A stretch of 64,000 bases of DNA from Micromonospora sp. M71_S20 (GCF_003664255.1 NZ_RCCV01000001.1:3162001-3226000), one strand, 5' to 3'; positions 42,201-54,479 are shown, counted from the first letter of the stretch. Made by a program: numbers and translations. The notes: a model not told the origin generated them from the letters alone.

Positions 42201-45200
42201 GACGCCGGGCACCCGCTGCTCGGCGGCGTGCTGCCGGTCGCCGGCACCGGGCAGGTGGTCTGCACCGGGCAGGTCTCCGTGGCCACCCAGCCGTGGCTGG
42301 CCGCCCCCGGTGACGACACCGCCGCGCTGCTGCCCGCCACCGCCCTGCTGGACATGCTCACCCACCTCGGCGAACAGCTCGGCACCCCGACGGTGGAGCG
42401 GCTGCGCGTCCCCGAGCCGGTGCCGTTGCCCGCCGAGCCGACCCTCGAGGTGCAGGTCGGCGTCTGCGCTCCGGACGAGCACCGGCGCCGGGTGGCGCAC
42501 TGCCACGTCCGGGCCGGTGAGGGGCAGCCGTGGCGGGAGGTCGCCGAGGCCGTGCTCGGCCCGGTCGACCCGGAGAGCGGGCGGGGCGCCCTCGCCCCGA
42601 CCTGGCCGCCGACCGGGGCCCGGCCGGTGGACCTGACCGCCCCGCAGCACCGCGCGCTGGCCGGGGAGCTGGCCCGGGCCGCGTGGGTCGCCGCCGACCG
42701 GCTCTTCGTCGACGTACGCCTGCCCGAGGACGCCCGGGACCCGGACGCCGAGCGGTACGGCGTGCACCCGCTGGTGCTGGAGGCGGCCCTGCGCCTGCTC
42801 CCGCTCGCCGACTTCGCGCCCGGCGCCGGCGTCGACGCCGCGCCCGCCGCCCGGCTGCTGCCCACCGAGTGGGCGGGGGTGCGCCGCCACGCCACCGGGG
42901 CGCACGCGCTGCGCGTCTGCCTCGCCCCCGCCGGGGCGGACGCGGTGACGCTGAGCGCCGTCGACGACGCGGGCGTGCCCGTGCTCGACGTGGACCGGGT
43001 GGTGCTGCGGACCGTGGACCTGCCGTCCGCCGACGCGCCGACGCCTCCGGCCGCGCCCGCCGGGCTGTACGCCGTCGACTGGCTGCCCGCGGCGTTCCCG
43101 GCGACGCCGGCGCCCTCCTGGACGCTCGCCGACGGCACGCCCCCGGACGGGCCGCTGCCGCCGCTGCTGGTGCTGCGGGCCGGCGACGGCGAGCCGGGCC
43201 GGTCGGTGCCCGACCGGGCGCACGCCGTCGGCCTCACCGTGCTCGGCGTGCTCCAGAGCTGGCTGGTCGACCCCCGCGCGGAGACCACCCGCCTGGCCCT
43301 CGCCGTCCGCGACGGCGACCCGGTGCACGCGCCGGTGACGGGGCTGGTCCGGGTCGCCCAGGCCGAGCAGCCCGACCGGTTCCTGCTGCTCAGCCTCGAC
43401 GCCGCCGACGACGCCACCGTCCGTTCCGCGCTGGCCGTCGCCGGGGACGAGCCCGAGATCGCCGTCCGCGACGGCCGTGTCCTGCTGCCCCGGCTCCGCC
43501 CGGTCGCCCAGCCCCCGGCCGGTACGCCGCAGGCGGCGCTGGCCGGCGGCACCGTGCTGGTCACCGGCGGCACCGGCGGGATCGGCCGGCACGTCGCCAC
43601 CCACCTCGCCACCGTGCACGGCGTCGCCGAGCTGGTCCTGGTCAGCCGCACCGGCCGGGCCGGCGACTGGACGACCGCCCTGACCGACGCCGGCGTCACC
43701 GTCCGGGTGGTCGCGGCCGACGTCGCCGACCGGGCGGCGCTCGCCGAGGTCGTCGCCCCGCTGGCCGACCGGCTGGTCGCCGTCGTGCACGCCGCCGGGG
43801 CCACCGACGACGCCCTGCTCACCGACCTCGACCCGGCCCGCTGGGAGCGGGCCCTGCGGTCCAAGGTGCACGGCGCGTGGCACCTGCACGAGCTCACCGC
43901 CGGCCTCGACCTGGCCGCGTTCGTGCTCTTCTCCTCGGCCGCCGCCACCTTCGGCAGCCCCGGCCAGGGCAACTACGCGGCCGGCAACGCGTTCCTCGAC
44001 GCGCTCGCCGCGCACCGCCGCGCCCAGGGGCTGCCGGCGACCGCCCTCGCCTGGGGGCTGTGGGCCGCCCAGGACGGGATGGCCGGCCGGCTCACCCCGG
44101 CGGACCTGGCCCGGCTCGCCCGGGGCGGCACCCGCCCCCTCGACACGCCCTCCGGGCTGGCGCTGTTCGACGCCGCCCTGCACGTCGACCGGCCGGCGCT
44201 GGTGCCGATCGGGCTCGACCTGGCCGCCGTGCGGACCTCCGGCGAGGTGCCCGCCCTGCTGCGGGCGCTCCTGCCCCCGCCGCCCCGCCGGGCCGTCAAC
44301 GCCGACGCCGCGCCCGCCTCCGCCAGGGGCTTCGCCGACCGGCTGGCCGAACTGGCCGAACCCGACCGCGCCGCCCTGCTGCTGGACCTCGTACGCACCC
44401 GGTGCGCCACCGTGGTCGGGCACACCGGCCCCGACGACGTCGAGCCGCGCCGCCCGTTCAAGGAACTCGGCTTCGACTCGCTGATGGCGGTGGAGCTGAG
44501 CAACCGGCTCACCGCCGTCACCGGCGTCCGGCTCGCCCCGCACGCCGTGTTCAACCACCCCACCCCCGAACTGCTCGCCGCGCACCTGCACGCCCGGCTG
44601 CTCGGCACCGCCGCCACCGAGGTCACCGACGCGAGCACCGTCGCCCTGGACGAGCCGGTCGCCATCGTCGCCATGGCCTGCCGGTTCCCCGGCGGCATCG
44701 GCTCCCCGGAGGAGCTGTGGCGGCTGCTCGACGCGGGCGCCGACGTCATCGGCGACCTGCCCGGCGACCGGGGCTGGCCGCTGGCCGACCTCTACGACCC
44801 GGTGCCCGGCACGCCCGGCCGGACGTACGTGCGGGCCGGCGGGTTCCTCACCGGCATCGCCGACTTCGACGCCGCGTTCTTCGGCATCAGCCCCCGCGAG
44901 GCCCTCGCGATGGACCCGCAGCACCGGCTGCTGCTGGAGACCTCCTGGGAGGCGCTGGAACGCGGCGGCATCGACCCGGCCACCCTGCGGGGCAGCCGCA
45001 CCGGCGTCTTCGCCGGCACCCACGGGCAGGACTACGGCGACCAGGTCGCCCCCGGTGTCGTCTCCGACGACGGCGAGGTCACCGCCGACGAGGGGCACCT
45101 GCTCACCGGTACGGCCGGCAGCGTCCTCTCCGGCCGGGTCGCGTACGCGCTCGGGCTGGAGGGGCCGGCGGTCACCGTCGACACCGCCTGCTCGGCGTCC

Positions 45201-48200
45201 CTCGTGGCGCTGCACCTGGCCGTCCAGGCGCTGCGTCAGGGCGACTGCGACCTGGCCCTGGCCGGCGGCGTGTCGGTGATGTCCACTACCGCCGGGCTGA
45301 CCGGCTTCAGCCGTCAGCGCGGTCTCGCCGCCGACGGGCGGTGCAAGGCGTTCGCCGAGGACGCCGACGGCTTCGGCATGTCCGAGGGCGTCGGGATGCT
45401 GGTGGTGGAGCGCCTCTCCGACGCCCGCCGCCGGGGCCACCCCGTGCTCGCGGTGGTCCGCGGCTCGGCGGTCAACCAGGACGGCGCCTCCAACGGGCTG
45501 ACCGCCCCGAACGGGCCGTCGCAGGAACGGGTCATCCGGGCCGCGCTGGGCGCCGCCGGGCTGAGCGCCGCCGAGGTGGACGTGGTGGAGGCGCACGGCA
45601 CCGGCACGTCGCTCGGCGACCCCATCGAGGCGGAGGCGATCCTCGCCACCTACGGGCAGCGCCCGGCCGACGCCCCGCCGGTGCTGCTCGGCTCGGTCAA
45701 GTCCAACCTCGGGCACACCCAGGCCGCGGCCGGCGTGGCCGGGGTGCTCAAGATGGTCCTCGCCATGCGGCACGGCCGGCTGCCCCGCACCCTGCACGCC
45801 GAGCGCCGCAGCTCGCGCATCGACTGGGACTCGGGCTCGCTGGAACTGCTCACCGAGGCCCGCCCGTGGCCCGTGGCGGACCGGCCGGCGCGGGCCGGTG
45901 TCTCGTCGTTCGGCATCAGCGGCACCAACGCCCACGTCATCGTCGAGGCGGTCGCCGAAGCGACGCCGACCCCGGACGCCGACGCCGCAGCCGCGCCGCC
46001 GGAGGCGTACGCGCTGCCGTGGCTGCTCTCCGCGCGTAGCCCGGAGGCGCTCGTCGGTCAGGCCCGCCGGCTGCGGGAGCACCTCGCCGAGCGGCCCGAC
46101 CAGCGGCCCCTCGACGTGGCCTGGTCGCTGGCCACCAGCCGGAGCACCTTCGACTCCCGGGCGGTGCTGGTCGGCGCCGACCCGGACCGGATCGCCGCCG
46201 CCCTCGACGCGCTCGCCGAGGGCCGTCCCGACCCGGCGGTGACGCGGGGCGAGGCCCGGCCCGCCGGCCGGTGCGTCTTCGTCTTCCCCGGGCAGGGCTC
46301 CCAGTGGCTCGGCATGGGGCTGGACCTGCTCGACCAGGCCCCGGTGTTCGCGGAGCGGATGGCGGCCTGCGACGCGGCGCTGCGGCCGTACCTGGACTGG
46401 TCGCTGCTGGACGTGCTGCGCCAGGCGCCCGGCGCGCCCGGCCTCGACGAGGTCGACGTGGTGCAGCCGGCCCTGTTCGCGATGATGGTGTCGCTGGCCG
46501 AGCTGTGGCGCTCGTACGGCGTGCAGCCGGCCGCCGTGGTCGGCCACTCGCAGGGCGAGATCGCCGCCGCCTGCGTCGCCGGGGTGCTCTCCCTGCCCGA
46601 CGCCGCCCGGGTGGTGGCGCTGCGCAGCCGGGCGCTGCGGGCCCTGGCCGGGCACGGGGCGATGGCCTCCGTCGCGCTCCCCGCCGACACGGTCCGCGAC
46701 CGGATCGCCCGGTTCGGCGACCGGATCTCGGTCGCCGCCGTGAACGGCCCGGCCGCCGTCGTGGTGTCCGGCGAGCCGGCGGCGGTGGAGGAACTCCTCG
46801 CCGAACTGGCCGGCGAGCAGGCCCGGGTCCGGCGGATCGCCGTCGACTACGCCTCGCACTCCGCCCAGGTGGAAGGCATCCGCGACGAGCTGGCCGAGGT
46901 CCTGGCGGGCATCGCCCCCGGCCCGGCGGCCGTGCCGCTCTTCTCCACCACCGACCTGCGCTGGCTCGACGGCGAGGAGATGGGGCCGGACTACTGGTAC
47001 CGCAACCTGCGGCAGCCGGTCGAGCTGGAGCAGGCGGTCCGTTCGCTGGCCGCCCAGGGCCACGACACGTACGTCGAGTGCAGCCCGCACCCGGTGCTCA
47101 CCGTGGGCATCGAGGAGACCCTCGCCGACCACGACGGCGAGAGCGTGGTGGTCGGCTCGGTGCAACGCGACCAGGGCGACCGGGCGCGGTTCCTGCTCTC
47201 CCTGGCCCAGCTGCACGTGTGCGGGGTCGCAGTGGACTGGCGGCCCGCGCTGGCCGGCGGCCGGCGGGTCGACCTGCCCACGTACGCGTTCGCCCACCGC
47301 CGCTACTGGCCCCGGCCCGTCTCCGGCCCCGGCGACGTCGGCGCCGCCGGCCTGGACGCCGCCGGGCATCCGCTGCTCGGGGCGTCGGTCGCGCTGGCCG
47401 AGGCGAGGGGCCACCTGTTCACCGGCCGGCTGTCGACCGACGCGCAGCCGTGGCTGGCCGACCACCGGGTCACCGACAGCGTGCTGGTGCCCGGCACCGG
47501 CCTGGTGGAACTCTGCCTCCGCGCCGGCGACGAGATCGGCCTGCCGCTCCTCGACGAGCTGGTCATCGAGGCCCCGCTGACCCTGCCCGCCGACGGCGCG
47601 ACCCAGGTGCAGGTGACGGTCGGCGCGGGCGGCGACGACGGCCGCCGTCCGGTGACCGTGCACTCCCGGCCCGCCGACGGCCCAACCGCCGGCCCGTGGA
47701 CCCGGCACGCCACCGCCACCCTCTGCGCCGACCAGCCCGCCGCGTCGCCGCAGCCCACCACGTGGCCGCCGCGCGACGCCCGCCCCGTCGACCTGACCGG
47801 CTTCTACGCCGGCCTGGCCGCCGACGGCTACGCGTACGGGCCGGCGTTCCAGGGGCTGCGCGCGGTGTGGACCAGCGGCGACGAGGTCTACGCCGAGGTG
47901 GAGCTGCCGGCGGCCCAGCGGATCGACGCCGACCGGTACGGCCTGCACCCCGCCCTGCTCGACGCCGCCCTGCACGCCGCGCACTTCGGCGGTCTCGCCG
48001 AGGCCGGGGCCGGCCGACTGCTGCTGCCGTTCGCCTGGAACGGCGTCACCCTGCACGCCACCGGCGCGACCGCCCTGCGGGTGCGGCTCACCCAGGTCGG
48101 GCCGTACGCCATCGCGTTGACCGCCGCCGACCCGACCGGCGCTCCGGTCGCCGAGGTGACCGCCCTGACGATGCGGCCCATCTCCGCCGCGGAGCTGGCC

Positions 48201-51074
48201 GTCACCGACGACCGCGCCACCCGCGACGCCCTGTTCCGGCTCGACTGGACGCCCCTGCCGCCGGTCGACGCGGCCACCCCGGTCGACGCCGTGGCCGTCG
48301 CCCCCGGCCTGGACGGGTTCGGGCTGCACCCCGGGCTGGACGGGCTCGCCGACGCCGTCGACGCGGGACTGGCCCTGCCCGGGGCCGTGCTCGTGCCGCT
48401 CGACGCGGAACCCGCACAGCCCACCCCCCGCGCGGCGCGCCACGCCGCCGTCCGCGCCCTCGACCTGGTCCGACGCTGGCTCACGGAGCCCCGCTGGGCG
48501 GCGTCGCGGCTGCTGCTGGTGACCCGGGGCGCGGTGGCCGTGCACCACGCCGGCGAGGTGACCGACCCGGCCGCCGCGGCGGCGTGGGGGCTGGTCCGCT
48601 CCGCCCAGTCGGAGAACCCGGACCAGGTCGTCATCGTCGACGTCGACGGCGACGGGATCGGCCCCGACCAGGTCGCCGCCCTGTTGGCGGCGGCCGAGCC
48701 GCAGGCGGCGCTCCGGGGCGGCACGGCGTACGTGCCACGGCTGGCGCGGGCCGGGTCGGCGGGCGAACTCGCCGCGCCGCCCGCCGCCGCGTGGCGCCTG
48801 GACGCGCCGGTGCGGGGCAGCCTGGAGAACCTCACCCTGAGCCCGACCGACGCCGCCGACGCCGTTCTCGGCCCCCGCGACGTGCGGGTACGCGTCCGCG
48901 CCGCCGGCCTGAACTTCCGCGACGTGCTCAACGCGCTCGGTCTCTACCCCGGCGACGCGGGACCGCTCGGCGGCGAGGGCGCCGGCGAGGTCGTCGAGGT
49001 GGGCGCCGAGGTGACCGGCCTGCGGCCCGGCGACCGGGTGTTCGGCGTGTTCGTGGGCTGCTTCGGGCCCGTCGCGGTCACCGACCGCCGGCTGCTGGCC
49101 CCGATGCCGGCCGGCTGGTCGTTCGTCGAGGCCGCCTCCGTGCCGGTGGTCTTCCTGACCGCGTACCACGGCCTGGTCAACCTGGCCGGGCTCAGCCGGG
49201 GCGAGTCGGTGCTGGTGCACGCGGCGGCCGGCGGCGTCGGCATGGCCGCCGTGCAGCTCGCCCGGCACCTCGGGGCCGAGGTGTACGCCACCGCCAGCCC
49301 CGCCAAGTGGGACGCCCTGCGGTCGATGGGCATCGACGAGGACCGCCTCGCCTCGTCCCGGACCCTCGACTTCGAGACCCGGTTCGCCGAGGCCACCGGC
49401 GGACGGGGCGTCGACGTGGTGCTGGACTCGCTGGCCCGCGAGTTCGTCGACGCCTCGCTGCGGCTGCTGCCGCGTGGCGGGCGGTTCGTCGAGATGGGCA
49501 AGACCGACATCCGCGACGCCGCCCGGGTCGCCGCCGACCACCCGGGGGTGGCCTACACCGCCTTCGACCTGACCCTGGAGGACCCCGACGAGGTGCAGCG
49601 CATGCTCGTCGTGCTGCTGGGGCTCTTCGAACGGGGAGCGCTCAGCCCGCTGCCCACCCAGGTGTGGGACGTCCGCCAGGCGCCGGAGGCCTTCCGGCAC
49701 GTCAGCCAGGCCCGGCACGTCGGCAAGGTGGTGCTCACCATGCCCCGGGCGTGGGATCCCGACGGCACCGTGCTGCTGACCGGCGGGACCGGAACCCTGG
49801 GCGGGCTGGTCGCCCGGCGACTGGTCGAGACGCACGGCGTACGGCGGCTGCTGCTGGTCAGCCGCCGCGGCGAGTCGGCACCCGGCGCGGCCGAGACGGT
49901 CGCCGAGCTGCGCGCCCTGGGCGCCGAGGCCACGGTGGTGGCGGCCGACGTGGCCGACCGGGACAGCCTGGCCCGGGTCCTGGACGCGGTACCGGCACGG
50001 CACCCGTTGACCGCGGTCGTGCACCTCGCCGGGGTGCTCGACGACGGCATCGTCACCGCCCTCACCCCGCAGCGCGTCGACACGGTGTTCGCGCCGAAGC
50101 TCGACGCCGCGTGGCACCTGCACGAGCTCACCCGCGATCTCGATCTGGCCGGGTTCGTGCTGTTCTCCTCCGGCGCGGGCGTCTTCGGCGTACCCGGTCA
50201 GGCCAACTACGCGGCGGCCAACGCGTTCCTCGACGCGCTGGCCCTGGCGCGCCGGGCCGAGGGCCTGCCGGGCCGGTCCTTCGCCTGGGGGCTGTGGGAG
50301 CAGGCCAGCGAGATGACCGCCAAGCTGGACCGGTCCGACCCCCGGATCACCGCCCGGGACGGGCAGCTCGCGATCCCGTCCGATTTGGGGATGGCCCTGT
50401 TCGACGCGGGCCTGCGGCTGGCCGAGCCGGTGCTGGTGCCGACCAGGATCGACATCGCCGCGCTCGGCGAACGGGTCGAGCGGCCCCCGGCCCTGCTGCG
50501 CGGGCTGATGCGACGGGAACGGCCGAGCGCCCGGTCGAGCGCCCCGACCGGCGGCGGGCGCACCCTGGCCGACGAGCTGGCGGCACTGGCCGCGCCCGAC
50601 CGTCACGGCCTGGTGGTCGACCTGGTACGCGAGCAGGCGGCGAGCGTGCTCGGGCACGGCAGCCGCGCGGCCGTCGCCCCCGGCCGGGCGTTCAGCCAGA
50701 TCGGCTTCGACTCGTTGACCGCCGTCGAGCTGCGCAACCGGCTGACCACGGCGACCGGCCTGCGCCTGCCGGCAACGCTGATCTTCGACTACCCGGACCC
50801 GAACGAGCTGGCCACGTTCCTGGTGTCGCAGCTGGCGCCGGACACCGGCCCGGCGGACCCGCCGGTCCTCGTGGACCTGGAGAACCTGGAACGGTCGCTG
50901 ACCGAGGCCAGCGTCGAGGCGGAGCTGCACGCCCAGATCGGGTCCCGGTTGGAGGTGCTCATCGCCAAGTGGCGCACGATGCGCGCCGGCTCGGGCGGCG
51001 ATCCCGACCTCGACCTCGAACTGGCCAGCGACGACGACCTCTTCGACCTCATCGACTCCGAACTCGGTCTCTGA
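36207..51074 (+). CDS. type I PKS: AHBA loading module plus modules 1 and 2
   Basis: A protein of 4,955 residues. Loading: acyl-CoA-ligase-like A domain (1-515; [11 protein letters not shown]), a KR-like stretch ([18 protein letters not shown], near 750) without a catalytic Tyr, and an ACP with GFTSVSAV. Module 1: KS (Cys1260 in DTACSSS), AT (GHSVGE, Ser1729; HAFH at 1826, malonyl type), a DH lacking its catalytic His ([14 protein letters not shown]) and Asp, an active-looking KR ([14 protein letters not shown]) and an ACP (Ser near 2758). Module 2: KS (Cys2995), AT (GHSQGE, Ser3448; YASH at 3548, methylmalonyl type), intact DH (His3753), ER ([14 protein letters not shown]), KR ([11 protein letters not shown] motif) and ACP (Ser4836), then a C-terminal docking tail. 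This is the architecture of an ansamycin starting PKS such as RifA. Module 1 should leave a hydroxyl and module 2 a saturated, methyl-branched unit. Confidence 0.95.
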   Translation: MLRSDLIQPLSDLIEAHAARLGSKVAFRDDRRAVGYADLAARTRRLAGHLAASGVGRGDRVAFCLGNRVETVETWLAVTRAAAVGVPVNPHSTDAELAHLLDDSGAVLVVTDPRHLDQLLRLRADRPALRVVVTGDGPLPAGVTAWRDLVDTEPGVDARDDLGLDEVAWMLYTSGTTGRPKGVLSTQRTCLWSVAACYVPIPGLTDADRVVWPLPLFHSLSHIGCVLSVTAVGATARLIDGFSADDVLRAVDEDEATVLAGVPAMYHHLVTAARESGFRAPALRVCLVGGAITTGALRRAFDEVFDAPLLDAYGSTETCGSIAVTRPDQPRVEGSCGRAVPGVEVRLVSPQTGLDVPAGAEGEVWVSGPSVMLGYHGLPEVTAAALRDGWYRTGDLARRDADGNIFVTGRHQELIIRGGEKIHPAEVEEALRGVPGVADVAVTGRPHDVLGEVPVAFVVPGPEGFDPRAGYAACREKLSYHKVPEELYEIGQVPRTASGKVTRRLLLDRPARLRAVNGSHHEALSVLAWRPLDLAAVPPVEAPVLTAAQAAAAPARHWALVGRGSEALVEPLRAASPGDRFRPHRDLAALRDAPDVPDVTVLLVEPADGVAAGLADRLRGWLDDDRFAGTRLVLLTGPAGAAAASDAPGDTALGSVATASGVAAGRSEPDPAAGAVQALGRSLQAAYPDRIVLVDRDAGDGSTALLPAVVDAGAAQVALRAGAALHAVLVPAPAAVPARPVTVADPDRPVLITGADGATGAALARHLVAAHRVRRPRLLHVGATPGADLADLVAELVAAGADAAAVPADRAGDEPPGGVFLCPSDDDLTGDEAVARLLGLAGTLDAATRHPAAAFTVLAPSALLLGAAGQERAASAVGALHALAARRRAAGLPARVVGTTARAGREPSPATARPGEGGGDARAAVRADLAAFDVAHDGDDLVLLARPAGHADAAHPAWRTPVAAAPDATDDRDAAELRRRLAGLSTAEGDRLLLDLVRAATAEVAGLPGPAAVRPGRAFKELGFTSVSAVALRDRLARATGVRLSATVAFDRPSPDALARHLAARLRGGTGQPGPAADRPSAPSTVDDPVVVVAMACRLPGGVASPEQLWDLVDEGREGLTEFPTDRGWDLAHLFSDDADRPGTSYVRVGGFLTDAADFDATLFAISPREALAMDPQQRLLLETSWELFERAGIDPTSLRGSATGVFTGVMHHDYAANLRQAPPGTEGYLGVGTAGSVVSGRVAYALGLEGPAITVDTACSSSLVALHLAAQALRAGDCSLAVAGGVAVMGTPQAFVEFSRQRGLAPDGRCKAFGEGADGTGWSEGVAVLLLERLSDARRRGHPVLAVLRGSAVNSDGASNGLTAPSGPAQERVIRRALDAAGLSTADVDVVEAHGTGTRLGDPIEAQALLATYGAGRGDAEPLRLGSLKSNLGHTQAAAGAAGVIKMVLAMRHGKLPRTLHVDAPTSEVDWSAGAVEVLTEARPWPEVRRPRRAGVSSFGISGTNAHVIVEAPPADQSSSGAADRQSSPGAASVSRRPPVPWLLAAATGEALRDQAARLLTWLDGPGADADPADVGHALATTRAALEHRAVVLAGDPATARTALTALTRGEPDPDGPTVLTGRVVDGQLGLLFGGQGGQRAGMGRELHAAYPVFADAFAAACAELDRCLAGHAPHPVADVVLAAEGGELADLLDQTLYTQPGLFAFEVALYRLLESWGVRPDAVLGHSVGELAAAHVAGVFPLADAAALVGARARLMQQLPAGGAMVAVEADEAEVAAHLTDRVGLAAVNGPTSVVVSGDTDAVLAVAATLRAAGRRTSRLRVSHAFHSPRMEPMLDEFRAVAAGLTYRTPHLPVVSNLTGHPVDPARLCSPDYWVAHVRGTVRFHDGVRALHGQGVTTFLEIGPAGVLTAMAQDCLVAEADELAFVPAVRGTAGEAEALLAAVARLHVRGVPVDRAALAGPGPHRRVDLPTYAFQRRHYWLPASAVAGGPVGVGLADAGHPLLGGVLPVAGTGQVVCTGQVSVATQPWLAAPGDDTAALLPATALLDMLTHLGEQLGTPTVERLRVPEPVPLPAEPTLEVQVGVCAPDEHRRRVAHCHVRAGEGQPWREVAEAVLGPVDPESGRGALAPTWPPTGARPVDLTAPQHRALAGELARAAWVAADRLFVDVRLPEDARDPDAERYGVHPLVLEAALRLLPLADFAPGAGVDAAPAARLLPTEWAGVRRHATGAHALRVCLAPAGADAVTLSAVDDAGVPVLDVDRVVLRTVDLPSADAPTPPAAPAGLYAVDWLPAAFPATPAPSWTLADGTPPDGPLPPLLVLRAGDGEPGRSVPDRAHAVGLTVLGVLQSWLVDPRAETTRLALAVRDGDPVHAPVTGLVRVAQAEQPDRFLLLSLDAADDATVRSALAVAGDEPEIAVRDGRVLLPRLRPVAQPPAGTPQAALAGGTVLVTGGTGGIGRHVATHLATVHGVAELVLVSRTGRAGDWTTALTDAGVTVRVVAADVADRAALAEVVAPLADRLVAVVHAAGATDDALLTDLDPARWERALRSKVHGAWHLHELTAGLDLAAFVLFSSAAATFGSPGQGNYAAGNAFLDALAAHRRAQGLPATALAWGLWAAQDGMAGRLTPADLARLARGGTRPLDTPSGLALFDAALHVDRPALVPIGLDLAAVRTSGEVPALLRALLPPPPRRAVNADAAPASARGFADRLAELAEPDRAALLLDLVRTRCATVVGHTGPDDVEPRRPFKELGFDSLMAVELSNRLTAVTGVRLAPHAVFNHPTPELLAAHLHARLLGTAATEVTDASTVALDEPVAIVAMACRFPGGIGSPEELWRLLDAGADVIGDLPGDRGWPLADLYDPVPGTPGRTYVRAGGFLTGIADFDAAFFGISPREALAMDPQHRLLLETSWEALERGGIDPATLRGSRTGVFAGTHGQDYGDQVAPGVVSDDGEVTADEGHLLTGTAGSVLSGRVAYALGLEGPAVTVDTACSASLVALHLAVQALRQGDCDLALAGGVSVMSTTAGLTGFSRQRGLAADGRCKAFAEDADGFGMSEGVGMLVVERLSDARRRGHPVLAVVRGSAVNQDGASNGLTAPNGPSQERVIRAALGAAGLSAAEVDVVEAHGTGTSLGDPIEAEAILATYGQRPADAPPVLLGSVKSNLGHTQAAAGVAGVLKMVLAMRHGRLPRTLHAERRSSRIDWDSGSLELLTEARPWPVADRPARAGVSSFGISGTNAHVIVEAVAEATPTPDADAAAAPPEAYALPWLLSARSPEALVGQARRLREHLAERPDQRPLDVAWSLATSRSTFDSRAVLVGADPDRIAAALDALAEGRPDPAVTRGEARPAGRCVFVFPGQGSQWLGMGLDLLDQAPVFAERMAACDAALRPYLDWSLLDVLRQAPGAPGLDEVDVVQPALFAMMVSLAELWRSYGVQPAAVVGHSQGEIAAACVAGVLSLPDAARVVALRSRALRALAGHGAMASVALPADTVRDRIARFGDRISVAAVNGPAAVVVSGEPAAVEELLAELAGEQARVRRIAVDYASHSAQVEGIRDELAEVLAGIAPGPAAVPLFSTTDLRWLDGEEMGPDYWYRNLRQPVELEQAVRSLAAQGHDTYVECSPHPVLTVGIEETLADHDGESVVVGSVQRDQGDRARFLLSLAQLHVCGVAVDWRPALAGGRRVDLPTYAFAHRRYWPRPVSGPGDVGAAGLDAAGHPLLGASVALAEARGHLFTGRLSTDAQPWLADHRVTDSVLVPGTGLVELCLRAGDEIGLPLLDELVIEAPLTLPADGATQVQVTVGAGGDDGRRPVTVHSRPADGPTAGPWTRHATATLCADQPAASPQPTTWPPRDARPVDLTGFYAGLAADGYAYGPAFQGLRAVWTSGDEVYAEVELPAAQRIDADRYGLHPALLDAALHAAHFGGLAEAGAGRLLLPFAWNGVTLHATGATALRVRLTQVGPYAIALTAADPTGAPVAEVTALTMRPISAAELAVTDDRATRDALFRLDWTPLPPVDAATPVDAVAVAPGLDGFGLHPGLDGLADAVDAGLALPGAVLVPLDAEPAQPTPRAARHAAVRALDLVRRWLTEPRWAASRLLLVTRGAVAVHHAGEVTDPAAAAAWGLVRSAQSENPDQVVIVDVDGDGIGPDQVAALLAAAEPQAALRGGTAYVPRLARAGSAGELAAPPAAAWRLDAPVRGSLENLTLSPTDAADAVLGPRDVRVRVRAAGLNFRDVLNALGLYPGDAGPLGGEGAGEVVEVGAEVTGLRPGDRVFGVFVGCFGPVAVTDRRLLAPMPAGWSFVEAASVPVVFLTAYHGLVNLAGLSRGESVLVHAAAGGVGMAAVQLARHLGAEVYATASPAKWDALRSMGIDEDRLASSRTLDFETRFAEATGGRGVDVVLDSLAREFVDASLRLLPRGGRFVEMGKTDIRDAARVAADHPGVAYTAFDLTLEDPDEVQRMLVVLLGLFERGALSPLPTQVWDVRQAPEAFRHVSQARHVGKVVLTMPRAWDPDGTVLLTGGTGTLGGLVARRLVETHGVRRLLLVSRRGESAPGAAETVAELRALGAEATVVAADVADRDSLARVLDAVPARHPLTAVVHLAGVLDDGIVTALTPQRVDTVFAPKLDAAWHLHELTRDLDLAGFVLFSSGAGVFGVPGQANYAAANAFLDALALARRAEGLPGRSFAWGLWEQASEMTAKLDRSDPRITARDGQLAIPSDLGMALFDAGLRLAEPVLVPTRIDIAALGERVERPPALLRGLMRRERPSARSSAPTGGGRTLADELAALAAPDRHGLVVDLVREQAASVLGHGSRAAVAPGRAFSQIGFDSLTAVELRNRLTTATGLRLPATLIFDYPDPNELATFLVSQLAPDTGPADPPVLVDLENLERSLTEASVEAELHAQIGSRLEVLIAKWRTMRAGSGGDPDLDLELASDDDLFDLIDSELGL

Positions 51075-51153
51075 TGGCCCTCCGGCCGCCCCGCACGGCG
51101 CGAGCCGTCCCCTCCGACACCGTGTCCGACCGACCCGCGAGGAACCGATAGCG

Positions 51154-52731
51154 ATGCTGATGACCGACGTCCTGATCGTGGGCTACGGCCCCGTCGGTGA
51201 GATGCTCACGATCCTGCTGGCGCAGCGAGGGCTCACCGTCACGGCGGTCGAGCGCTGGGCCACCCCGTACAACTTCCCGCGCGCGGTCTCGTACGACGGG
51301 GAGGCGAGCCGCATCCTCGCCGCCGCCGGCGTCGCCGACCGGCTCGGCCCGGTGGTCGAGTCGTCGGGCGAGTACACGTTCAAGAACGGCTTCGGCCGGA
51401 CCCTGCTGCACGTCAAGGTGACCGGCGACGGCCCGATGGGCTGGCCCGACTCGGTCTCCTTCTACCAGCCCGGGCTGGAGGCGCTGCTCGCCGAGCGGGG
51501 AGCGGAACTGCCGGGCGTGACGGTGCTGCGCCCGTACCAGGTGACCGGCCTGGTGGAGCACGACGACCGGGTCGAGGTCACCATCGCCGGGCCGGAGGGC
51601 GAGGAGGTCCACGCGGCCCGCTGGGTCGTCGGCTGCGACGGGGCCAACAGCTTCGTCCGGGAACACCTGGGCAGCGGCGTCACCGACCTCGGCTTCACGT
51701 ACGACTGGCTGGTCTGCGACGTGGTGCCGCACGAGGCGCGCGAGTTCAAGCCGAACAACCTCCAGGTCTGCGACCCGGCGCGCCCCCGCACGGCCGTGTC
51801 GGCCGGTCCGGGGCACCGGCGCTGGGAGTTCATGCGGGTGCCGGGGGAGAGCCGGGAGGAGTTCGAGACCGTCGAGAGCGTGTGGCGGCTGCTCGGCCTC
51901 TTCGACATCACGCCCGACAACGCGACCCTGGAGCGGTACGGCGTCTACACCACCCAGGCGTGCTCGGCCGACCGTTGGCGCTCCGGCCGGATCCTGATCG
52001 CCGGCGACGCGGCGCACGTGATGCCGCCGTTCATGGGCCAGGGCATGAGCTCGGGTTTCCGGGACGCCATCAACCTCGCCTGGAAGCTCGACCTGGTGCA
52101 CCGCGGCCTGGCCGACGAGGCGCTGCTGGACACCTACCAGGAGGAGCGCTGCGCGCACGTGCAGCACGCCATCCGGATGTCCATGGACTCGGGCACGGTG
52201 ATCTGCGAGACCGACCGCACCGCCGCGGCCGGCCGGGACGCCGTCATGCTCGCCGAACTACGCCGGCGCACCTCCCGGCCGCGCACCCGTTCCCTGCTGG
52301 AGCCCCTGGCCGGCGGGGTCCTGCACGGCCGTACGGCCGACGCCCCCGGCACCGGCGCGGGCATGCCGATGCCGCAGGGGCGCGTCGAGGTCGACGGTCG
52401 CGCCGGGCTCTTCGACGAGGTCGTCGGCACCGGCTTCGTCCTGGTCTGCGCCGAGGACCCCGACGGCCTGCTCGACGCGGAGGCCCGGGCCTTCCTGGAC
52501 TCGCTCGGCGCCCGGGTCGTCCGGGTCGTCCCCGCCGGCGCGCCCGCCCCCGGGCCCGGCGCCACGCCGACCGCCTTCGACCTCGACGACGTGTACCTGT
52601 CCCACCTCAAGCGGTACGACGCAGTGGCGGTGCTCGTCCGGCCCGACTTCTACGTCTTCGGCACGGCCGCCGACCCGGCCGGTGTGCCCGCGCTCGTCGA
52701 GGACCTGCGTCAGCAGGTCCGGCGCGGCTGA
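51154..52731 (+). CDS. FAD-dependent aromatic hydroxylase (class A flavoprotein monooxygenase)
   Basis: A protein of 525 residues from ATG 51154, with GAGGA about 10 bases upstream. VLIVGYGPVGEMLTILLAQR is the dinucleotide motif, VVGCDGANSFVREHLG the DG motif, and ILIAGDAAHVMPPFMGQGM the GD motif. These define the phenol/3-(3-hydroxyphenyl)propionate hydroxylase family. The C-terminal thioredoxin-like extension of the family is also present. Homologues in ansamycin clusters (for example Rif-Orf19) oxidise the aromatic core, in some cases enabling naphthoquinone formation. Here module 1 reduces the first keto group, so a benzenoid core being hydroxylated to a hydroquinone is more likely. It follows the PKS by 79 bases on the same strand. 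Confidence 0.9.
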   Translation: MLMTDVLIVGYGPVGEMLTILLAQRGLTVTAVERWATPYNFPRAVSYDGEASRILAAAGVADRLGPVVESSGEYTFKNGFGRTLLHVKVTGDGPMGWPDSVSFYQPGLEALLAERGAELPGVTVLRPYQVTGLVEHDDRVEVTIAGPEGEEVHAARWVVGCDGANSFVREHLGSGVTDLGFTYDWLVCDVVPHEAREFKPNNLQVCDPARPRTAVSAGPGHRRWEFMRVPGESREEFETVESVWRLLGLFDITPDNATLERYGVYTTQACSADRWRSGRILIAGDAAHVMPPFMGQGMSSGFRDAINLAWKLDLVHRGLADEALLDTYQEERCAHVQHAIRMSMDSGTVICETDRTAAAGRDAVMLAELRRRTSRPRTRSLLEPLAGGVLHGRTADAPGTGAGMPMPQGRVEVDGRAGLFDEVVGTGFVLVCAEDPDGLLDAEARAFLDSLGARVVRVVPAGAPAPGPGATPTAFDLDDVYLSHLKRYDAVAVLVRPDFYVFGTAADPAGVPALVEDLRQQVRRG

Positions 52732-52760
52732 TCGGCATCCATCCACCGGAAGGAACCCAC

Positions 52761-53648
52761 ATGTTCGAGAACCTGAAGATCGCCGGCCGGGCGATCCGCA
52801 CGGTCTTCACCGCCGACCCCATCACCCGGGTCCGGCGCTTCTACGAGATCCAGTCGCCCGACGTGGAGTTCGCGGCCCGCCGTACCCACTACATGAACGT
52901 GGGCTACTGGGAGGACGGGGTCACGGACCTCGACACGGCCGCCGAGGCGCTGGCCGACAAGCTGGCCGACGCCGCCGGGCTCAAGCCGGACGACACCGTG
53001 CTCGACGTGGGCTTCGGCTACGCCGACCAGGACTTCAAGTGGCTGCGCGAGCGCCGGGTCGCCAAGGTGTACGGCCTGAACATCACCCCGCACCACGTCG
53101 AGGCGGCGCAGCGGCGGGCGCAGGAGGAGGGGCTCGCGGACCGGACCGACTTCCGGCTGGGCAGCGCCACCGAGCTGCCCTTCGAGGACAACACCTTCGA
53201 CCGGGTCGTCGCCCTGGAGTCGGCCTTCCACTTCTACCCGCGCAGCGCGTTCTTCGCCGAGGCGCTGCGGGTGCTCCGCCCGGGTGGCGTGCTGGCCACG
53301 GCCGACATCATCCCGGTCAGCGGGGACGTCGTGCGGGCGGCCATCCAGTCCGGCCCGCTGAGCTTCGTCAAGTTCAGCATCCCGAAGGAGAACTGGCACG
53401 ACCGGGACACGTACCGGCAGGAGCTGGTCGAGGCCGGCTTCGCCAACCCGGAGGTGCACTCCATCAAGGACCGCACCTGGGAGGGCTGGCGGGCGTACAT
53501 GGCGGGACGGACCAACGACCCCGAGTTCCGCGCCGTCGTCAAGCCCGCCGTGCGCAAGAGCATGGCCGCGCACTGGAAGAACCAGGACCTCATGAAGCGC
53601 GAGATGGCGCAGCTCGACTACGTGATCGCGGTCGGCCACAAGCGGTGA
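52761..53648 (+). CDS. SAM-dependent class I methyltransferase
   Basis: A protein of 295 residues from ATG 52761 with GGAAGGA upstream. Motif I is LDVGFGYAD (81-89), followed by TELPFEDNTFDRVVALESAF (motifs II/III of UbiE-like enzymes) and EALRVLRPGGVLATADII (motif IV). Close relatives methylate small molecules at O, N or C in antibiotic pathways. Lying 29 bases after the aromatic hydroxylase, it may methylate the hydroxyl that enzyme installs; this is inference. A bidirectional terminator hairpin follows its stop. Confidence 0.88.
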   Translation: MFENLKIAGRAIRTVFTADPITRVRRFYEIQSPDVEFAARRTHYMNVGYWEDGVTDLDTAAEALADKLADAAGLKPDDTVLDVGFGYADQDFKWLRERRVAKVYGLNITPHHVEAAQRRAQEEGLADRTDFRLGSATELPFEDNTFDRVVALESAFHFYPRSAFFAEALRVLRPGGVLATADIIPVSGDVVRAAIQSGPLSFVKFSIPKENWHDRDTYRQELVEAGFANPEVHSIKDRTWEGWRAYMAGRTNDPEFRAVVKPAVRKSMAAHWKNQDLMKREMAQLDYVIAVGHKR

Positions 53649-53662
53649 CGCCCCGCACGGAC

Positions 53663-53706
53663 GAGGGGCCCGCCGACCGGTCGCGACACCGGTGGACGGG
53701 CCCCTC
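53663..53706. terminator. bidirectional terminator hairpin
   Basis: GAGGGGCCCG (53663-53672) pairs perfectly with CGGGCCCCTC (53697-53706), and an inner ACCGGT pair (53676-53681 with 53688-53693) extends the stem. It lies between the convergent methyltransferase (ends 53648) and thioesterase (ends 53718) genes, so it can end transcription from both sides. Confidence 0.8.
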
Positions 53707-53717
53707 GGCCGTGGAGA

Positions 53718-54479
53718 TCAGATGGCCGACGCCCCGGTCAGGGCCGTCGAGATGGCCCGCAGGACCGCCGGCTGGTGCTCGGCCAGGAAGAAGTGCCCGC
53801 CCGGGTAGACCTTGAGGTCGAACGGCCCGGTGGTGTGGGTCGACCAGGCCTTGGCCTCCTCGACCGTCGTCTTCGGGTCGTCGTCGCCGGTGAAGGCGGT
53901 GATCGGGCAGCTCAGCGGCGGACCCGGCCGGTAGGTGTAGGTCTCCGCGGCCCGGTAGTCGCTGCGGATCGCCGGCAGCGCGGCCCGCAGCATCTCCGGG
54001 TCCCCGAGGACGGCGGAGTTGGTGCCGCTCAGCTTCCGGACGTCGGCCAGCAGGCCCTCGTCGTCGAGCAGGTGCACCGTCTCGTGCCGCGCCTGGGACG
54101 GCGCCCGGCGTCCGGACGCGAACAGGTGCGCCGCCGCGCCGCCGTCCTGCTCGATCAGGCGGGCGAGCTCGAAGCCGACGCTGGCCCCCATGCTGTGCCC
54201 GAAGATGGCCACCGGCTCGTCCAGCCACGGCCGCAGCACGGTGTGGACCTCCCGCGCGAGCTGGTGGATGTCACCGATGCACTTCTCGTGGCGCCGGTCC
54301 TGCCGGCCCGGGTACTGGATCGACAGCACCTCGACGGCGGGGGAGAGGCTGCGGGAGACGGGAAAGTAGAAGCTGGCCGACCCGCCGGCGTGGGGCAGGC
54401 ACACCAACCGCCTGGCGCCACCCGGAGCCGGGTGGAAGCGTCGCACCCACAAGCCGTTGTCGGTATCTGGCGTGGTCAT
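53718..54479 (-). CDS. type II thioesterase (RifR-like)
   Basis: A protein of 253 residues with the alpha/beta-hydrolase fold of external thioesterases. RLVCLPHAGGSASFYFPVS is the N-terminal signature, FGHSMGASVGFELARL carries nucleophile Ser96, AFTGDDDPKT holds the Asp region and YPGGHFFLAEH the catalytic His. Such enzymes remove stalled or wrongly loaded acyl groups from PKS and NRPS carriers; RifR does this in rifamycin synthesis. It is transcribed away from the next PKS gene, and a CTAGGGG box and -10 lie 65-100 bases upstream of its start. Confidence 0.92.
   Translation of the reverse strand: MTTPDTDNGLWVRRFHPAPGGARRLVCLPHAGGSASFYFPVSRSLSPAVEVLSIQYPGRQDRRHEKCIGDIHQLAREVHTVLRPWLDEPVAIFGHSMGASVGFELARLIEQDGGAAAHLFASGRRAPSQARHETVHLLDDEGLLADVRKLSGTNSAVLGDPEMLRAALPAIRSDYRAAETYTYRPGPPLSCPITAFTGDDDPKTTVEEAKAWSTHTTGPFDLKVYPGGHFFLAEHQPAVLRAISTALTGASAI

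Noticed and set aside
36162..50930. A stop-free minus-strand frame of nearly 15 kb opposite the loading PKS gene
   Set aside because: It mirrors the PKS gene codon for codon in phase, its product is Gly/Val/Arg/Gln-rich with no domains, and such antisense frames are expected at this GC content.
51154..52731. FAD hydroxylase as proof of a naphthalenic ansamycin
   Set aside because: Module 1 carries an active-looking KR and module 2 is fully reducing, so the keto groups needed to close a naphthalene ring would not be present.
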